Below are positions 1-9,555 of a stretch of DNA of 64,000 bases, in pieces. Origin of the DNA: Maricurvus nonylphenolicus (GTDB taxonomy: Bacteria; Pseudomonadota; Gammaproteobacteria; Pseudomonadales; Cellvibrionaceae). The position numbers and the translations under genes were made by a program. Where the stretch lies: the NCBI RefSeq assembly GCF_042854845.1, contig NZ_AP031498.1, positions 3,472,001 through 3,536,000 on the forward strand, in the 5' to 3' direction. A model generated the notes under the pieces. That model was not told the origin of the DNA. It did not search any database and saw only the letters and a list, made by a program, of their open reading frames with translations. Position 1 is the first letter of the stretch, and each line of letters starts with the position of its first letter.

Positions 1-93
1 AATGTGCTGGAAGACATCCTGAAAAATACCGACAACATTGCCGCCATCCAGGAAGAACTGGGTGTAGGTGCAGATCAGGGAGGTGACGAGTAA
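1..93 (+). CDS. tssB: TssB (VipA) sheath small subunit, 3' end only
   Basis: The first 30 codons read into the window from the left edge and end with TAA at 91-93. The visible C-terminus (VLEDILKNTDNIAAIQEEL) is typical of TssB, the small subunit that interlocks with TssC to build the contractile sheath of type VI secretion systems. The stop overlaps the ATG of the next gene by one base (TAATG), so the two are translationally coupled, as expected for partners needed in equal amount. Only the tail is seen, so the call rests mainly on the tssC that follows. Confidence 0.8.
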   Translation, partial: NVLEDILKNTDNIAAIQEELGVGADQGGDE

Positions 94-1580
94 TGTCTAC
101 TGAAGTTGCAGAAGGCGCAGTCGCGGAAGCAGAAGAACAGTCGGTTAGCCTGCTGGAGCAGGCCATCACCGCCACCAAACAAACCGAGCGCGGCGAAACT
201 GAAGACCTGCTCAGTAACCTGACCGAACAGGTATTGCAGGGTACGGTAACCTGGGACCGCAACCTGACCCAAACCATCAAAAAAGCCGTAGCCGCTATCG
301 ATCAGGCTATGTCCAAGCAGTTGTCTGCTATCCTGCACGACGAAAAGCTGCAGAAACTGGAAGGCTCCTGGCGTGGTCTGCATCACCTGGTGATGAACAG
401 TGAAACCGGTCAGACCCTGAAGATTCGCATGCTCAACCTGAATAAGCGTGAGCTGTTCCGCGATCTGGACAAGGCCGTTGAATTCGACCAAAGCCAAACC
501 TTCAAGAAGATCTACGAAGAAGAGTTCGGCATTGCCGGTGGTGAGCCTTACGGTTGCATGATTGGTGACTTCGAATTTACCAACCACCCGGAAGACGTTG
601 AACTGTTAAGCAAGATGTCTAACGTTGCTGCTGCGGGCTTCTGCCCTTTCATCTCCGCTGCTGGCTCCGAGCTGTTTGGTTTCGATGATTACACCGAACT
701 GTCAAAACCACGCGATTTGGGCGGTATCTTCGAATCCCAGGAATATATCAAGTGGCGCAGCTTCCGCGACAGCGAAGACTCCCGTTTTGTGACTCTGGTT
801 ATGCCACGCGTATTGTCTCGCCTGCCTTATGGTGAAAGCACCAAGCCGGTTGAATCCTTCAACTTTGAAGAATTCGAGCAAGATGAGTCCGGCATGTCTA
901 AAGCTGCCAGTCACGATGACTACTGCTGGATGAATGCCTCCTATGTTATGGGCGCTACCCTGACCAAAGCCTTTGCCGAAAACTCCTGGTGTACTGCCAT
1001 TCGTGGTGCCGAAGGTGGTGGTAAGGTTGAAGGCCTGCCAAGCCATCTGTTTAAGAGTGATGATGGAGATACCGACCAGAAGTGCCCAACCGAAATTGGC
1101 ATTACTGACCGTCGTGAAGCTGAGCTTAGCAACCAGGGCTTCCTGCCGCTGTGTCACTACAAGAATACTGACTACTCTGTGTTCTTTGGTGCTCAAACTA
1201 CGCAAAAGCCAAAAATGTACGACGATCCAGATGCAACCTCCAATGCATCTATCTCCGCGCGCCTGCCTTACTTGATGGCAACCTCTCGTATCGCCCACTA
1301 CCTGAAGGTAATGGCACGGGACAAAGTAGGTTCCTTTATGGAGGCCAATGATTGTGAGCGCTGGTTAAACCAGTGGATCAAGCAGTACACCAACTCCAAC
1401 CCGGAGGCCAGTGCCGAGATGAAGGCGAAATATCCGCTGGCCGAGGCGCGAGTGGAAGTGAAGGAAATCCCTGGCCAGCCAGGTTCCTACAGTGCTGTAG
1501 CCTACCTGAAACCTTGGCTGCAAATGGAAGAACTGACCACCTCCCTACGTATGGTGGCCAATATTCCTAGCCCGAGCTAA
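93..1580 (+). CDS. tssC: TssC (VipB/ImpC) sheath large subunit
   Basis: This 495-aa protein has the usual TssC length and layout. The N-terminal helical part carries the conserved LEGSWRGLHHLV segment (near residue 90), then FKKIYEEEFGIAGGEPYG, the central SRFVTLVMPRVLSRLPYG block, and the C-terminal RIAHYLKVMARDKVGSF and NPEASAEMKAKYPLAEARV segments that meet TssB. It polymerises with TssB in the cytoplasm into the sheath that drives the Hcp tube out. It starts one base inside the tssB stop and is followed by a strong hairpin before the second paralogue. It is the canonical copy of the three TssC-like genes here. Confidence 0.96.
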   Translation: MSTEVAEGAVAEAEEQSVSLLEQAITATKQTERGETEDLLSNLTEQVLQGTVTWDRNLTQTIKKAVAAIDQAMSKQLSAILHDEKLQKLEGSWRGLHHLVMNSETGQTLKIRMLNLNKRELFRDLDKAVEFDQSQTFKKIYEEEFGIAGGEPYGCMIGDFEFTNHPEDVELLSKMSNVAAAGFCPFISAAGSELFGFDDYTELSKPRDLGGIFESQEYIKWRSFRDSEDSRFVTLVMPRVLSRLPYGESTKPVESFNFEEFEQDESGMSKAASHDDYCWMNASYVMGATLTKAFAENSWCTAIRGAEGGGKVEGLPSHLFKSDDGDTDQKCPTEIGITDRREAELSNQGFLPLCHYKNTDYSVFFGAQTTQKPKMYDDPDATSNASISARLPYLMATSRIAHYLKVMARDKVGSFMEANDCERWLNQWIKQYTNSNPEASAEMKAKYPLAEARVEVKEIPGQPGSYSAVAYLKPWLQMEELTTSLRMVANIPSPS

Positions 1581-1602
1581 TCATAGTAGCATCCGCAAGA
1601 GC

Positions 1603-1636
1603 GTCAGTGCCATGTATTCCATGGCACTGACCTTTT
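1603..1636 (+). terminator. Hairpin between the two tssC genes
   Basis: A perfect 12-bp stem (1603-1614 with 1620-1631) closes a 5-nt loop and is followed by CTTTTCTCCC. It lies 23 nt after tssC and about 80 nt before the second tssC-like gene. The form fits a partial intrinsic terminator or a 3' mRNA stabiliser, either of which would keep tssB/tssC mRNA more abundant than the downstream baseplate genes. Confidence 0.6.
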
Positions 1637-1715
1637 CTCCCGCACAGGATCTCGACACAACAGATTATGATGATCTGTTCTTTCGATATCTTGGCCCAGC
1701 TGAAAGGATTTTAGC

Positions 1716-3260
1716 GTGTCTGAACAAGCAACCCGGCTTGACGGTTTGATTGAAGATTACGATGCCCGTTTTTCTACCCATGCATCGGACTCTTCTGATA
1801 TCGACAAGCATTACAGTGCCAACGCCCTGGATTGGTTCCTTCAGGAAAGCGATGATATCGCAGCGTTCGAATTGTGGTTGCATAATCTGGCTGACCTGCC
1901 CGTCGCACAAACCTTTAACGTTAAACATTGGCTCAACCGCCAGATTGCCCTGATCGATGAACTCGTTAACGAACAAATCAACCAGATTCTGCATCATCCC
2001 CGTTTCCAACAACTGGAAAGCGGTTGGCGTGGTCTCTGGTATCTTATCGATCACGCGGGATTTGAAAACAATGTCAAAGTTAAGGTGTTGGATGTCAGCT
2101 GGCGTGAAGTTTCCCGCGATATCGAGCGGGCACCGGACTTTGACCAGAGCGGTTTATTTCATATCATCTACAGCGAAGAATTCGGCACTCCCGGTGGTGA
2201 GCCCTACAGTGTGCTGCTGGGCAACTACGAAATTAGCCACCGTCCATTTGAGGGTCACCCCTACGACGATATCAATACCCTAAAGGGCATTAGCCAAACG
2301 GCAGCAGCAGCCTTTGCGCCATTTATTTGTGGCGTAGCACCTCAGATCTTCGGTATCGATGATTTTGAAACACTGGGCCTGCCCATCAATCTAGAAACGG
2401 TTTTCCAACAAAAAGAATATATTCGCTGGCGTGCCTTGCGTGAACTTGAAGACAGTCGCTTTATTGCTTTAGCTCTGCCCCGGGTGTTAATGCGTGAGCC
2501 CTATAATGTTCAACTATCGGCCTATCAGGGTATTCGCTTTAAAGAAGAGGTTGAAGCCAATCACAGCAATAACTACCTCTGGGGCAATGCCTGCTTTGCT
2601 CTAGGGGCAGTACTTATTCGTGAGTTTTCGGAAGTGGGCTGGTTTTCCCATATTCGTGGAGTGCCGCGAGACTTTCACGGTGGAGGCCTTGTTACCCAAT
2701 TCCCTGCACCGGCCTACAAGCCGGATTCCAGCCCTGCGATTCGTAAGATGATCACTCCAGTATTGATTACCGATTTTCTGGAACGGGATCTCAGTGATTT
2801 GGGATTTATGCCCCTATGCCACTGTTACGACACCCCCTATGCTGCGTTTAACAGCTGTCCATCACTGCAAAAGCCCAGGGAATACAACAGTAAAGCAGCT
2901 AACGCCAATGCCCGCATCAGTGCCATGCTGCAACAGATCCTCTGTGCATCACGCATCGCACAATACATCAAAGTGATGATCCGCGATAAGGTCGGCTCCT
3001 ATATCAGTGATCGGGATTGTGAGCGCAAGCTGCAATCCTGGCTGGATAAATACACAACAGGCCGTGAAGACCTCTCGTGGGAAATGATGGCCCGCTATCC
3101 ATTGCGTGAAGCACGGGTAAGAGTTAGCGAAGAAGTCGGTAAACCCGGCAGCTATCAGAGTGTTATCCACTTAAAAAGCCACTACACCGTTGATCACCTG
3201 GTCTCCGAGTTAAAACTTACCACGTCTCTCAATCAGGTTGGCTTTGCCACTAACGGATAA
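1716..3260 (+). CDS. Second TssC-family sheath protein (ImpD-like paralogue)
   Basis: The 514-aa product is plainly homologous to the TssC just upstream. It shares LESGWRGLWYLID, IYSEEFGTPGGEPY, EDSRFIALALPRVLMR, RIAQYIKVMIRDKVGSY and PLREARVRVSEE, and keeps the complete C-terminal region. It begins at GTG 1716, with AAAGGA at 1703-1708. Rhizobium/Agrobacterium imp clusters also encode two TssC-like proteins (ImpC and ImpD), so paired genes have precedent. It may be a sheath-end, baseplate-proximal or alternative sheath subunit, but its role cannot be read from sequence. The spacing to tssE is 5 nt, which ties it to the baseplate operon. Confidence 0.9.
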   Translation: MSEQATRLDGLIEDYDARFSTHASDSSDIDKHYSANALDWFLQESDDIAAFELWLHNLADLPVAQTFNVKHWLNRQIALIDELVNEQINQILHHPRFQQLESGWRGLWYLIDHAGFENNVKVKVLDVSWREVSRDIERAPDFDQSGLFHIIYSEEFGTPGGEPYSVLLGNYEISHRPFEGHPYDDINTLKGISQTAAAAFAPFICGVAPQIFGIDDFETLGLPINLETVFQQKEYIRWRALRELEDSRFIALALPRVLMREPYNVQLSAYQGIRFKEEVEANHSNNYLWGNACFALGAVLIREFSEVGWFSHIRGVPRDFHGGGLVTQFPAPAYKPDSSPAIRKMITPVLITDFLERDLSDLGFMPLCHCYDTPYAAFNSCPSLQKPREYNSKAANANARISAMLQQILCASRIAQYIKVMIRDKVGSYISDRDCERKLQSWLDKYTTGREDLSWEMMARYPLREARVRVSEEVGKPGSYQSVIHLKSHYTVDHLVSELKLTTSLNQVGFATNG

Positions 3261-3265
3261 GGGAT

Positions 3266-3745
3266 ATGATAAAAGCCAATGAAAAGCGCCTACTGGCACC
3301 GGTATTAGACCGCTTATTAGATAGCACTAATACCAGTGCGCTCAGTCAGCCTCACCAGATTTTACGCCAGTTGCGAGAAAGCGTACGTCGCGATCTGGAG
3401 TTCCTGTTTAACACCCGCATTCGCTGTCTATCGCCCCCAAGAGAGAACCAACATCTTGACAACTCTATTTTGAATTACGGCTTACCAGATCTTGCGACGA
3501 TTAATCTTAACTCCGTCGATAGCCGTAAAGAGTTTTGCCGCACTATCGAGAAATGCATTCTGGCCAATGATCCGCGCATCAAATCCGTCAAAGTTAAAAG
3601 TGACGAAAAGATTGATAATGAGGACCCGTCGATTCGTTTTCGCGTAGAAGCTGTGCTGCATACCAATCCGGCACCCGAGCTGATTGTATTTGACTCGGCA
3701 TTAAATCCCATCAACCAAACGGTCGATGTTCAGGAAATCGTCTAA
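3266..3745 (+). CDS. tssE: TssE baseplate wedge protein (gp25-like)
   Basis: This 159-aa protein belongs to the GPW/gp25 family. Seen in it are the N-terminal LLAPVLDRLLD, the segment VRRDLEFLFNTRIRCLSPP (near residues 36-54), the short YGLPDLATINL motif, and a C-terminal beta-rich part (IRFRVEAVLHTNPAPELIVFDS). TssE is part of the cytoplasmic baseplate wedge with TssF and TssG and is needed for sheath assembly. The gene starts 5 nt after the second tssC with AAGGGAT before ATG, and a 48-nt gap separates it from tssF. Confidence 0.93.
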   Translation: MIKANEKRLLAPVLDRLLDSTNTSALSQPHQILRQLRESVRRDLEFLFNTRIRCLSPPRENQHLDNSILNYGLPDLATINLNSVDSRKEFCRTIEKCILANDPRIKSVKVKSDEKIDNEDPSIRFRVEAVLHTNPAPELIVFDSALNPINQTVDVQEIV

Positions 3746-3793
3746 TGACCTTATCCAATAACATCTACAACCAAGACTATTGAGAAAGGCCCA

Positions 3794-5626
3794 ATGAGCG
3801 ATAAACTCCTCGCACATTTTGAGAACGAACTGGCATTTATTCAAGAATCCGCCGGTGAGTTCGCCAAGCAGCATCCAGCTGCCGCCTCGCGCTTGCAGTT
3901 AAGCGGCAATACTGTCGATGACCCCCTGGTAGCGAGATTGCTGTCGGGTTTCGCCTATCTGAACGCCCGGGTTCAACAAAAGTTGACTGACGACTTTCCC
4001 GAACTCACCGACGCCATGCTGGATACGCTGTACCCCCATTACTTGCGTCCTATTCCATCATTTAATATTGTGCAGTTTGAACCCGATCCCCAGCTGGATG
4101 CCATTACCCGAATCGACAGTGGCACTCTGCTTGAGAGTGACGCCTTTCAGGGACAAACCTGTCGCTTTACTACCAGCTACCCCGTCGATATCTGCCCTTT
4201 TACAGTAGATTCGGCAGCCTTGTTACCGCGACCTTTTATCGCGCCAGGTTCCAACGAGATCAGTGGCGCAGCAGCAGTACTTAAACTCAGTTTACGCACG
4301 CTAAGCGACGACTTGTCTTTTAACGATCTGTCGTTAGAACAACTGCGTTTTTTCCTTCGAGGTCAACCCCAGCATATTTATCCGCTGTATGAGCTTCTGT
4401 TAACCAAAACACTCAAAGTGGTGATTGCCAACGGCGAAGCAGATCCTTATCCAAAATACCTTGAAGCCGATATTATCCAGCAAGTCGGTTTTGAGGCCGA
4501 TGAAGCGCTGCTGCCCTATCCCAATAGCTCATTTACCGGCTACCGCTTGCTAACCGAGTATTTTGCCTTTCCGGAAAAATTTCAGTTTTTGGATATTAAA
4601 GGCCTGCAGGATGCTATTACTGAGGACTACAGCAATACACTCAATCTGTATTTTTACCTCAAGGAAGGCGATAGTGAACTGGAACATCAGGTCAACGCCA
4701 AGTTGTTTGCACTGGGCTGCACACCTAGTGTGAACTTATTCCCGCAAACCGCTGACCCTATTCCACTCAATCACACTGAATACCAATACCATGTAGTACC
4801 CGATGCGCGGCGCACCGAAGCGATGGAAATCTATAGCATCGACAATGTAGGTGCTACCGATGCAGAAGGTAATTACACCCCCTACAAACGCTTCTACGGT
4901 ATTCAGCACAGTCAAAGCGGAGATGGCACTCAAGGCTTCTGGTTTGGCAAACGTCGCACTATCGTTGAAGGTGAACACCGTAATGAACAAGCGACTGAAA
5001 TGGATATCAGCTTGGTTGACCTGGATTTTAACCCTCACCAAGTCAGCAATCAGACACTGGATTTACAGCTAATCTGTAGTAACCGTAACCTGCCTAAAAA
5101 GTTGCCGAGTGGTGGCGGCCAGCCTTTATTACAAATCGTTGATGGCGATGCCCCTACAGAACGTATCAGTTGCGTAGTAACCCCAACAGCTACCCTGCGC
5201 CCTCCTCAGCGAGAGCGCAGTTACTGGCGATTAATCTCGCACCTTAACCTTAACCACCTGTCGCTAAGTAATGGTGGCGGCTCTACCGATGCCCTAAAAG
5301 AGATTTTACGCCTGTATGACTTCCGTGATTCTGCAGGTACTCGCAATATGATTGAAGCCATTCAATCATTAATTACAAAACCCATTACGGCCCCTATTCA
5401 GATTGAAGATACCGTTGCACTATGCCGCGGCACCGAAGTCCATGTTGAATTGGACCCAATGATGCTAGCCGGCACCAGCCCTTTGCTGTTTGCCAGTGTA
5501 TTGGAGCGCTTCCTGGGCCTGTATTGTTCTATTAACTCTTTTACCCGATTAATTGCCACCCTGAGCGGAAAGGACGGAGAATTAAAACGATGGCCACCAC
5601 GCGCCGGCGAAAAAGCCTTAGTGTAA
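3794..5626 (+). CDS. tssF: TssF baseplate protein (VasA/ImpG)
   Basis: The 610-aa product has the standard TssF start (LLAHFENELAFIQESAGEFA), the LSGFAYLNARVQQKLTDDFPE segment split over residues 54-75, and the family signature LYPHYLRPIPSFNIVQF near residues 79-95. Two TssF plus one TssG build each baseplate wedge with TssE. AGAAAGG precedes the ATG. Its end overlaps the start of tssG by 37 nt, a coupling often seen for this pair. The length is normal and nothing is disrupted. Confidence 0.95.
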   Translation: MSDKLLAHFENELAFIQESAGEFAKQHPAAASRLQLSGNTVDDPLVARLLSGFAYLNARVQQKLTDDFPELTDAMLDTLYPHYLRPIPSFNIVQFEPDPQLDAITRIDSGTLLESDAFQGQTCRFTTSYPVDICPFTVDSAALLPRPFIAPGSNEISGAAAVLKLSLRTLSDDLSFNDLSLEQLRFFLRGQPQHIYPLYELLLTKTLKVVIANGEADPYPKYLEADIIQQVGFEADEALLPYPNSSFTGYRLLTEYFAFPEKFQFLDIKGLQDAITEDYSNTLNLYFYLKEGDSELEHQVNAKLFALGCTPSVNLFPQTADPIPLNHTEYQYHVVPDARRTEAMEIYSIDNVGATDAEGNYTPYKRFYGIQHSQSGDGTQGFWFGKRRTIVEGEHRNEQATEMDISLVDLDFNPHQVSNQTLDLQLICSNRNLPKKLPSGGGQPLLQIVDGDAPTERISCVVTPTATLRPPQRERSYWRLISHLNLNHLSLSNGGGSTDALKEILRLYDFRDSAGTRNMIEAIQSLITKPITAPIQIEDTVALCRGTEVHVELDPMMLAGTSPLLFASVLERFLGLYCSINSFTRLIATLSGKDGELKRWPPRAGEKALV

Positions 5627-6729
5627 TTGACCAGATTAAATCCGAACCCTACCGCTTCGAGTTTTTCCAGGCAGTACGTATGCTGGAGCGGGCAGCGGCA
5701 TTGGATCCCAGTGAGTACCGCTTTGCCAGTGAACCGGTAGCGCAACAGGCGCGCCCGAATCAGGAAGCGGTCCGCTTTAACGCTCGCCAGAGCCTGGCCT
5801 TTCAATCAACTGATATCAGCAATGTCAGTACACGGGATACGGACGACTGCGAAGACAGCAACAACCCCGATAAGCAGTGGTTGATGGAAGTCTGCTTTAT
5901 GGGGCTTACCGGTAGCCAAGGCGTTATGCCCTACTACCTGTCTGAAGTGGTCCTGCAGGAGTTAAAGAATAAAAGCCCTGCGTTAAAAGACTATCTGGAT
6001 CTGTTTAATCACCGTAGCATCTCCCTGTTTTTCCAGGCCTGGCATAAATACCAGTTGCCCGCTAACTATGAACGGCAAAAGCAACAGGGTGACAGACAGC
6101 CAGATTTATTTACCCACGCCCTGATGGCCTTGTCAGGCTTGGGCATGCAAGAGCTACAATACCGCTTACCGATTCCGGACGAAGCCATTGCCGGTTTTGC
6201 CGGTTTTATGGGACGAGAACAATGTACTGCCGACAGCCTGAGCCGCATGATCAAACAGTATTTTGATCTGGATGTATCTATTCAACAGTTTCAGGGCCAA
6301 TGGCAAGATCTACCCTACGATGTGTTATCAAGATTACCCGGGCCAGAAGTTCCCCGAGGGCTAAACAATGTGCTCGGCACGAATGCTCTGTTGGGCAGCA
6401 GCTGCTACCACATTCAAAGCAAGTTCAGCGTTGTTGTTGAGCCCATGCCTTACGACAAGTTCATGAGCATCGCACCGGGTAGCAAAAAACTGGAAGCCCT
6501 CAAAGCTTTTATTCGTTTTAGCGCCGGTATCGAGCTGGATTTCGATATACAGGTCACCCTCTGCGACAAACAAGTACCGCCGGTACAACTGAACGAAACC
6601 GAAGACTATCAACCGCTACTGGGCTGGAATACCCACGCCACCCATGAGCCAATTGAAAGGGATCCTATCGTCATTACCCTGTCCCAGGATATGTACGCCC
6701 CGGACGATAGCCTTCCCTTGGCTTCTTGA
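5590..6729 (+). CDS. tssG: TssG baseplate protein (VasB/ImpH)
   Basis: This 379-aa protein shows the TssG hallmarks: an N-terminal segment (YRFEFFQAVRMLERA) near residue 17, GLTGSQGVMPYYLSEVVLQ near residue 104, FNHRSISLFFQAWHKYQ near residue 137, and NNVLGTNALLGSSCYHIQ in the C-terminal half. With TssF and TssE it forms the baseplate wedge. Its start lies inside the tssF reading frame (37-nt overlap), which implies coupled synthesis. Confidence 0.95.
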   Translation: MATTRRRKSLSVIDQIKSEPYRFEFFQAVRMLERAAALDPSEYRFASEPVAQQARPNQEAVRFNARQSLAFQSTDISNVSTRDTDDCEDSNNPDKQWLMEVCFMGLTGSQGVMPYYLSEVVLQELKNKSPALKDYLDLFNHRSISLFFQAWHKYQLPANYERQKQQGDRQPDLFTHALMALSGLGMQELQYRLPIPDEAIAGFAGFMGREQCTADSLSRMIKQYFDLDVSIQQFQGQWQDLPYDVLSRLPGPEVPRGLNNVLGTNALLGSSCYHIQSKFSVVVEPMPYDKFMSIAPGSKKLEALKAFIRFSAGIELDFDIQVTLCDKQVPPVQLNETEDYQPLLGWNTHATHEPIERDPIVITLSQDMYAPDDSLPLAS

Positions 6730-6786
6730 AAAAAGCCTCTTAATTAATAACCCAGTTACAAGACAGACTTTCAAAAGGACGTGAAC

Positions 6787-9453
6787 ATGATTCAAATTAA
6801 CCTGAAATCCCTGGTCGAGAAAATGTCGCCAGTGATGCGTGAATCCCTGGAAGGGGCCGCTGGTATCTGCCTTACTCACAATCAATACAATGTTGAGCTG
6901 GAACACTGGTTACTGAAATTACTGGACCAGGGCGATACCGATTTTATGCGCCTGCTGGAGAAACACGAAGTTAATCCCGCCAATCTGGCTAAACAATTGG
7001 CCAATGCCATTGCGCGCTTTAAATCAGGTAGTAGCCGACCGCCAGCCCTATCGCCAAGTATTGTCGATGCCGCAAAAAATGCCTGGATGCTATCCTCCGT
7101 AGACTTTGGTCACGGGCTGATTTCTTCTGGTCATTTATTAGCCGCGCTGCTTTTGGATGACAGCTCTCGCCGACAACTATTCGAAGCCTGCCAGGAACTG
7201 CAAGGCATCGCGCCTGAATCACTGCGCGATACAGCAAGGGCGATTATTGGTACTACTTCTGAATCCGCCGAGCCGGGGCAACAGGACCAAGCCATCGCGG
7301 GCGCGGCCGGTAATGTCAAAGCCAGTAAAACCCCTGCCCTGGACAAATATACTATCAACCTGACTGAACGCGCTAAAAACGGCGAAATTGATCCGGTTCT
7401 TGGTCGTGATGAAGAAATTCGCCAGTGTATTGATATCCTGACCCGCCGCCGTCAAAACAACCCTATTCTGACCGGTGAGGCCGGGGTAGGCAAAACCGCT
7501 GTGGTGGAAGGCTTTGCCCTGCGCATTGCCAATAATGATGTTCCCACACCACTCAAAGGTGTGGCAGTGCGCACACTGGACCTGGGTCTGCTGCAAGCTG
7601 GCGCGAGCGTTAAAGGGGAATTTGAAAACCGCTTAAAATCCGTGATAGAGGAAGTCCGCGCTTCTCTTACCCCTATCATTTTGTTTATTGATGAAGCCCA
7701 CACCATGATCGGTGCTGGAGGTAAAGAAGGCCAAGGCGATGCTGCCAATCTGTTAAAACCTGCCCTGGCTCGTGGAGAGTTACGCACCATTGCCGCTACT
7801 ACCTGGGCCGAATATAAAAAGTATTTTGAACGTGACCCAGCCCTTACCCGCCGCTTCCAGGTCGTCAAAGTGGAAGAGCCGAGTGAAGCCAAAGCCATCG
7901 ATATGATGCGCGGCATCGCCACCTCGCTGCAGGCACATCACAATGTACGTATTCTCGATGAAGCGATTGTGGCCTCGGTTGTGCTCTCCCACCGTTATAT
8001 CCCAGGTCGCCAGTTACCTGATAAGTCTGTAAGCCTCTTGGATACTGCCTGCGCCCGTGTAGCCCTCAGCCAGTCGGCAACCCCAGGCGCAATCGAAGAT
8101 GCGCAGCGTCGTATTCAACGTGCTGAAACCACCCTGGCTACTCTACAGCGAGAACATGCTGCAACCGGTGAGCATCAGGAACAACTCGATAACCTGCGCG
8201 CAGAAAAAGCCGATGCCGAGCAACTGCTCTCCACCCTTGAAACACAGCGTCAGCAAGAAAGCGCGCTGATTGTGGAAATCCAACAGGTTCGGGATCAAAT
8301 TGATAACAATTACCTGGCGCAAGAAAAAGGTGAAGCCCCCCCTTTACAACCCGAACAATTAACTGAACTGCAACAAAACCTGCAAAACATGACCTTGCAG
8401 CTGAAAGAGATTCAAGGTGAAACACCTTTGATGCAAGCCAATGTTGATGAGCAGGCTATTGCCGAAGTCATTGCCAACTGGACCGGCATTCCCGTAGGTA
8501 AAATGGTCAGCGACGAAATAACCGCTGTGCAAAATATTGCCGACAGCCTGGGTAAACGAGTCATCGGCCAACCCCATGCGCTGGAAGCTGTTGCCCAAGC
8601 CATCCGTACTTCTCGCGCTGGGTTAACCGATCCTCGTAAACCCGTCGGCGTATTCCTGTTCTGTGGTACCAGCGGCGTGGGTAAAACTGAAACAGCTTTG
8701 GCCTTGGCTGATCAACTGTTTGGGGGCGAGCAAAATATCACCACTATCAATATGTCCGAGTTTAAAGAAGAGCATAAAGTCTCCATGCTGCTGGGCTCTC
8801 CTCCAGGTTATGTGGGCTATGGTGAAGGTGGTGTATTGACTGAAGCCGCACGTCGTAAGCCCTATTCCGTTATTCTGCTCGATGAAATGGAAAAAGCTCA
8901 CCCAGGCGTACAAGATATTTTCTACAACCTGTTCGACAAAGGCACAATCAAAGATGGCGAAGGTAGAGATATCGACTTTAAAAACACCGTAATTATTATG
9001 ACTTCCAATGCCGGTGAAGACGCCATTCGTGCGATTATGAACCAGGTAGACGATAAACCCGAACCTGAGGTCCTGCTCGACAATATCCGCCCCTACCTGC
9101 TACAACATTTTAAACCCGCTTTTCTGGGCCGCACCAATGTTATCTCCTACTACCCACTGGATGACGAAGACCTGATGAAGATCTGCGCCATCAATATGAA
9201 CAAGATCGAGAAGCGTATCAAAGCGCACTACGACGCAGGTTTTAGCTACGACGAAGATGTACTGCTGCACATTGTTGCCCGCTGTCAGGAATCCGATACC
9301 GGTGCCCGTAATATCGAAACGATCCTTAACCGCACCCTGCTCCCGGAATTGGCCAGTGAGTGCCTGGAGAAAATGGCCAATGAAGCAGTGATTAGCCAAG
9401 TTCATATAGGTGTCGATGAAGAAGGAAACTTCAGCTATCTAATTAACGAATAG
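6787..9453 (+). CDS. clpV: TssH/ClpV AAA+ sheath-disassembly ATPase
   Basis: ClpV is a hexameric Clp/Hsp100 ATPase that recycles contracted TssB/TssC sheaths. The 888-aa product has an N-terminal Clp-N domain (about residues 1-160), a first AAA module with Walker A GEAGVGKTAVVEG and Walker B LFIDEAHTMIGAGG, a middle coiled coil rich in Q/E, and a second AAA module with GTSGVGKTETALALA and ILLDEMEKAHP. I place the start at ATG 6787, not GTG 6781, because AAAAGGA ends at 6779, giving a 7-nt spacer to the ATG but only one base to the GTG. It closes the baseplate/sheath run. Confidence 0.95.
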   Translation: MIQINLKSLVEKMSPVMRESLEGAAGICLTHNQYNVELEHWLLKLLDQGDTDFMRLLEKHEVNPANLAKQLANAIARFKSGSSRPPALSPSIVDAAKNAWMLSSVDFGHGLISSGHLLAALLLDDSSRRQLFEACQELQGIAPESLRDTARAIIGTTSESAEPGQQDQAIAGAAGNVKASKTPALDKYTINLTERAKNGEIDPVLGRDEEIRQCIDILTRRRQNNPILTGEAGVGKTAVVEGFALRIANNDVPTPLKGVAVRTLDLGLLQAGASVKGEFENRLKSVIEEVRASLTPIILFIDEAHTMIGAGGKEGQGDAANLLKPALARGELRTIAATTWAEYKKYFERDPALTRRFQVVKVEEPSEAKAIDMMRGIATSLQAHHNVRILDEAIVASVVLSHRYIPGRQLPDKSVSLLDTACARVALSQSATPGAIEDAQRRIQRAETTLATLQREHAATGEHQEQLDNLRAEKADAEQLLSTLETQRQQESALIVEIQQVRDQIDNNYLAQEKGEAPPLQPEQLTELQQNLQNMTLQLKEIQGETPLMQANVDEQAIAEVIANWTGIPVGKMVSDEITAVQNIADSLGKRVIGQPHALEAVAQAIRTSRAGLTDPRKPVGVFLFCGTSGVGKTETALALADQLFGGEQNITTINMSEFKEEHKVSMLLGSPPGYVGYGEGGVLTEAARRKPYSVILLDEMEKAHPGVQDIFYNLFDKGTIKDGEGRDIDFKNTVIIMTSNAGEDAIRAIMNQVDDKPEPEVLLDNIRPYLLQHFKPAFLGRTNVISYYPLDDEDLMKICAINMNKIEKRIKAHYDAGFSYDEDVLLHIVARCQESDTGARNIETILNRTLLPELASECLEKMANEAVISQVHIGVDEEGNFSYLINE

Positions 9454-9499
9454 AGTTTATTCTTCCTTTCCGCCTGAGTTGTCATTAGACGCACACGCC

Positions 9500-9519
9500 A
9501 TTCCCGCGAAAGCGGGAAT
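9500..9519. repeat. ATTCCCGC-type dispersed palindrome
   Basis: A perfect 8-bp stem (ATTCCCGC / GCGGGAAT) with loop GAAA lies between clpV and the next gene. The same palindrome in the opposite orientation occurs at 32009-32028, so it is a dispersed family. It resembles the ATTCCC...GGGAAT repeats (dRS3-like) scattered in other proteobacteria. Confidence 0.75.
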
Positions 9520-9555
9520 CCATGGCGAAAAGAGCACCAAAGTTAAGGATTAATT

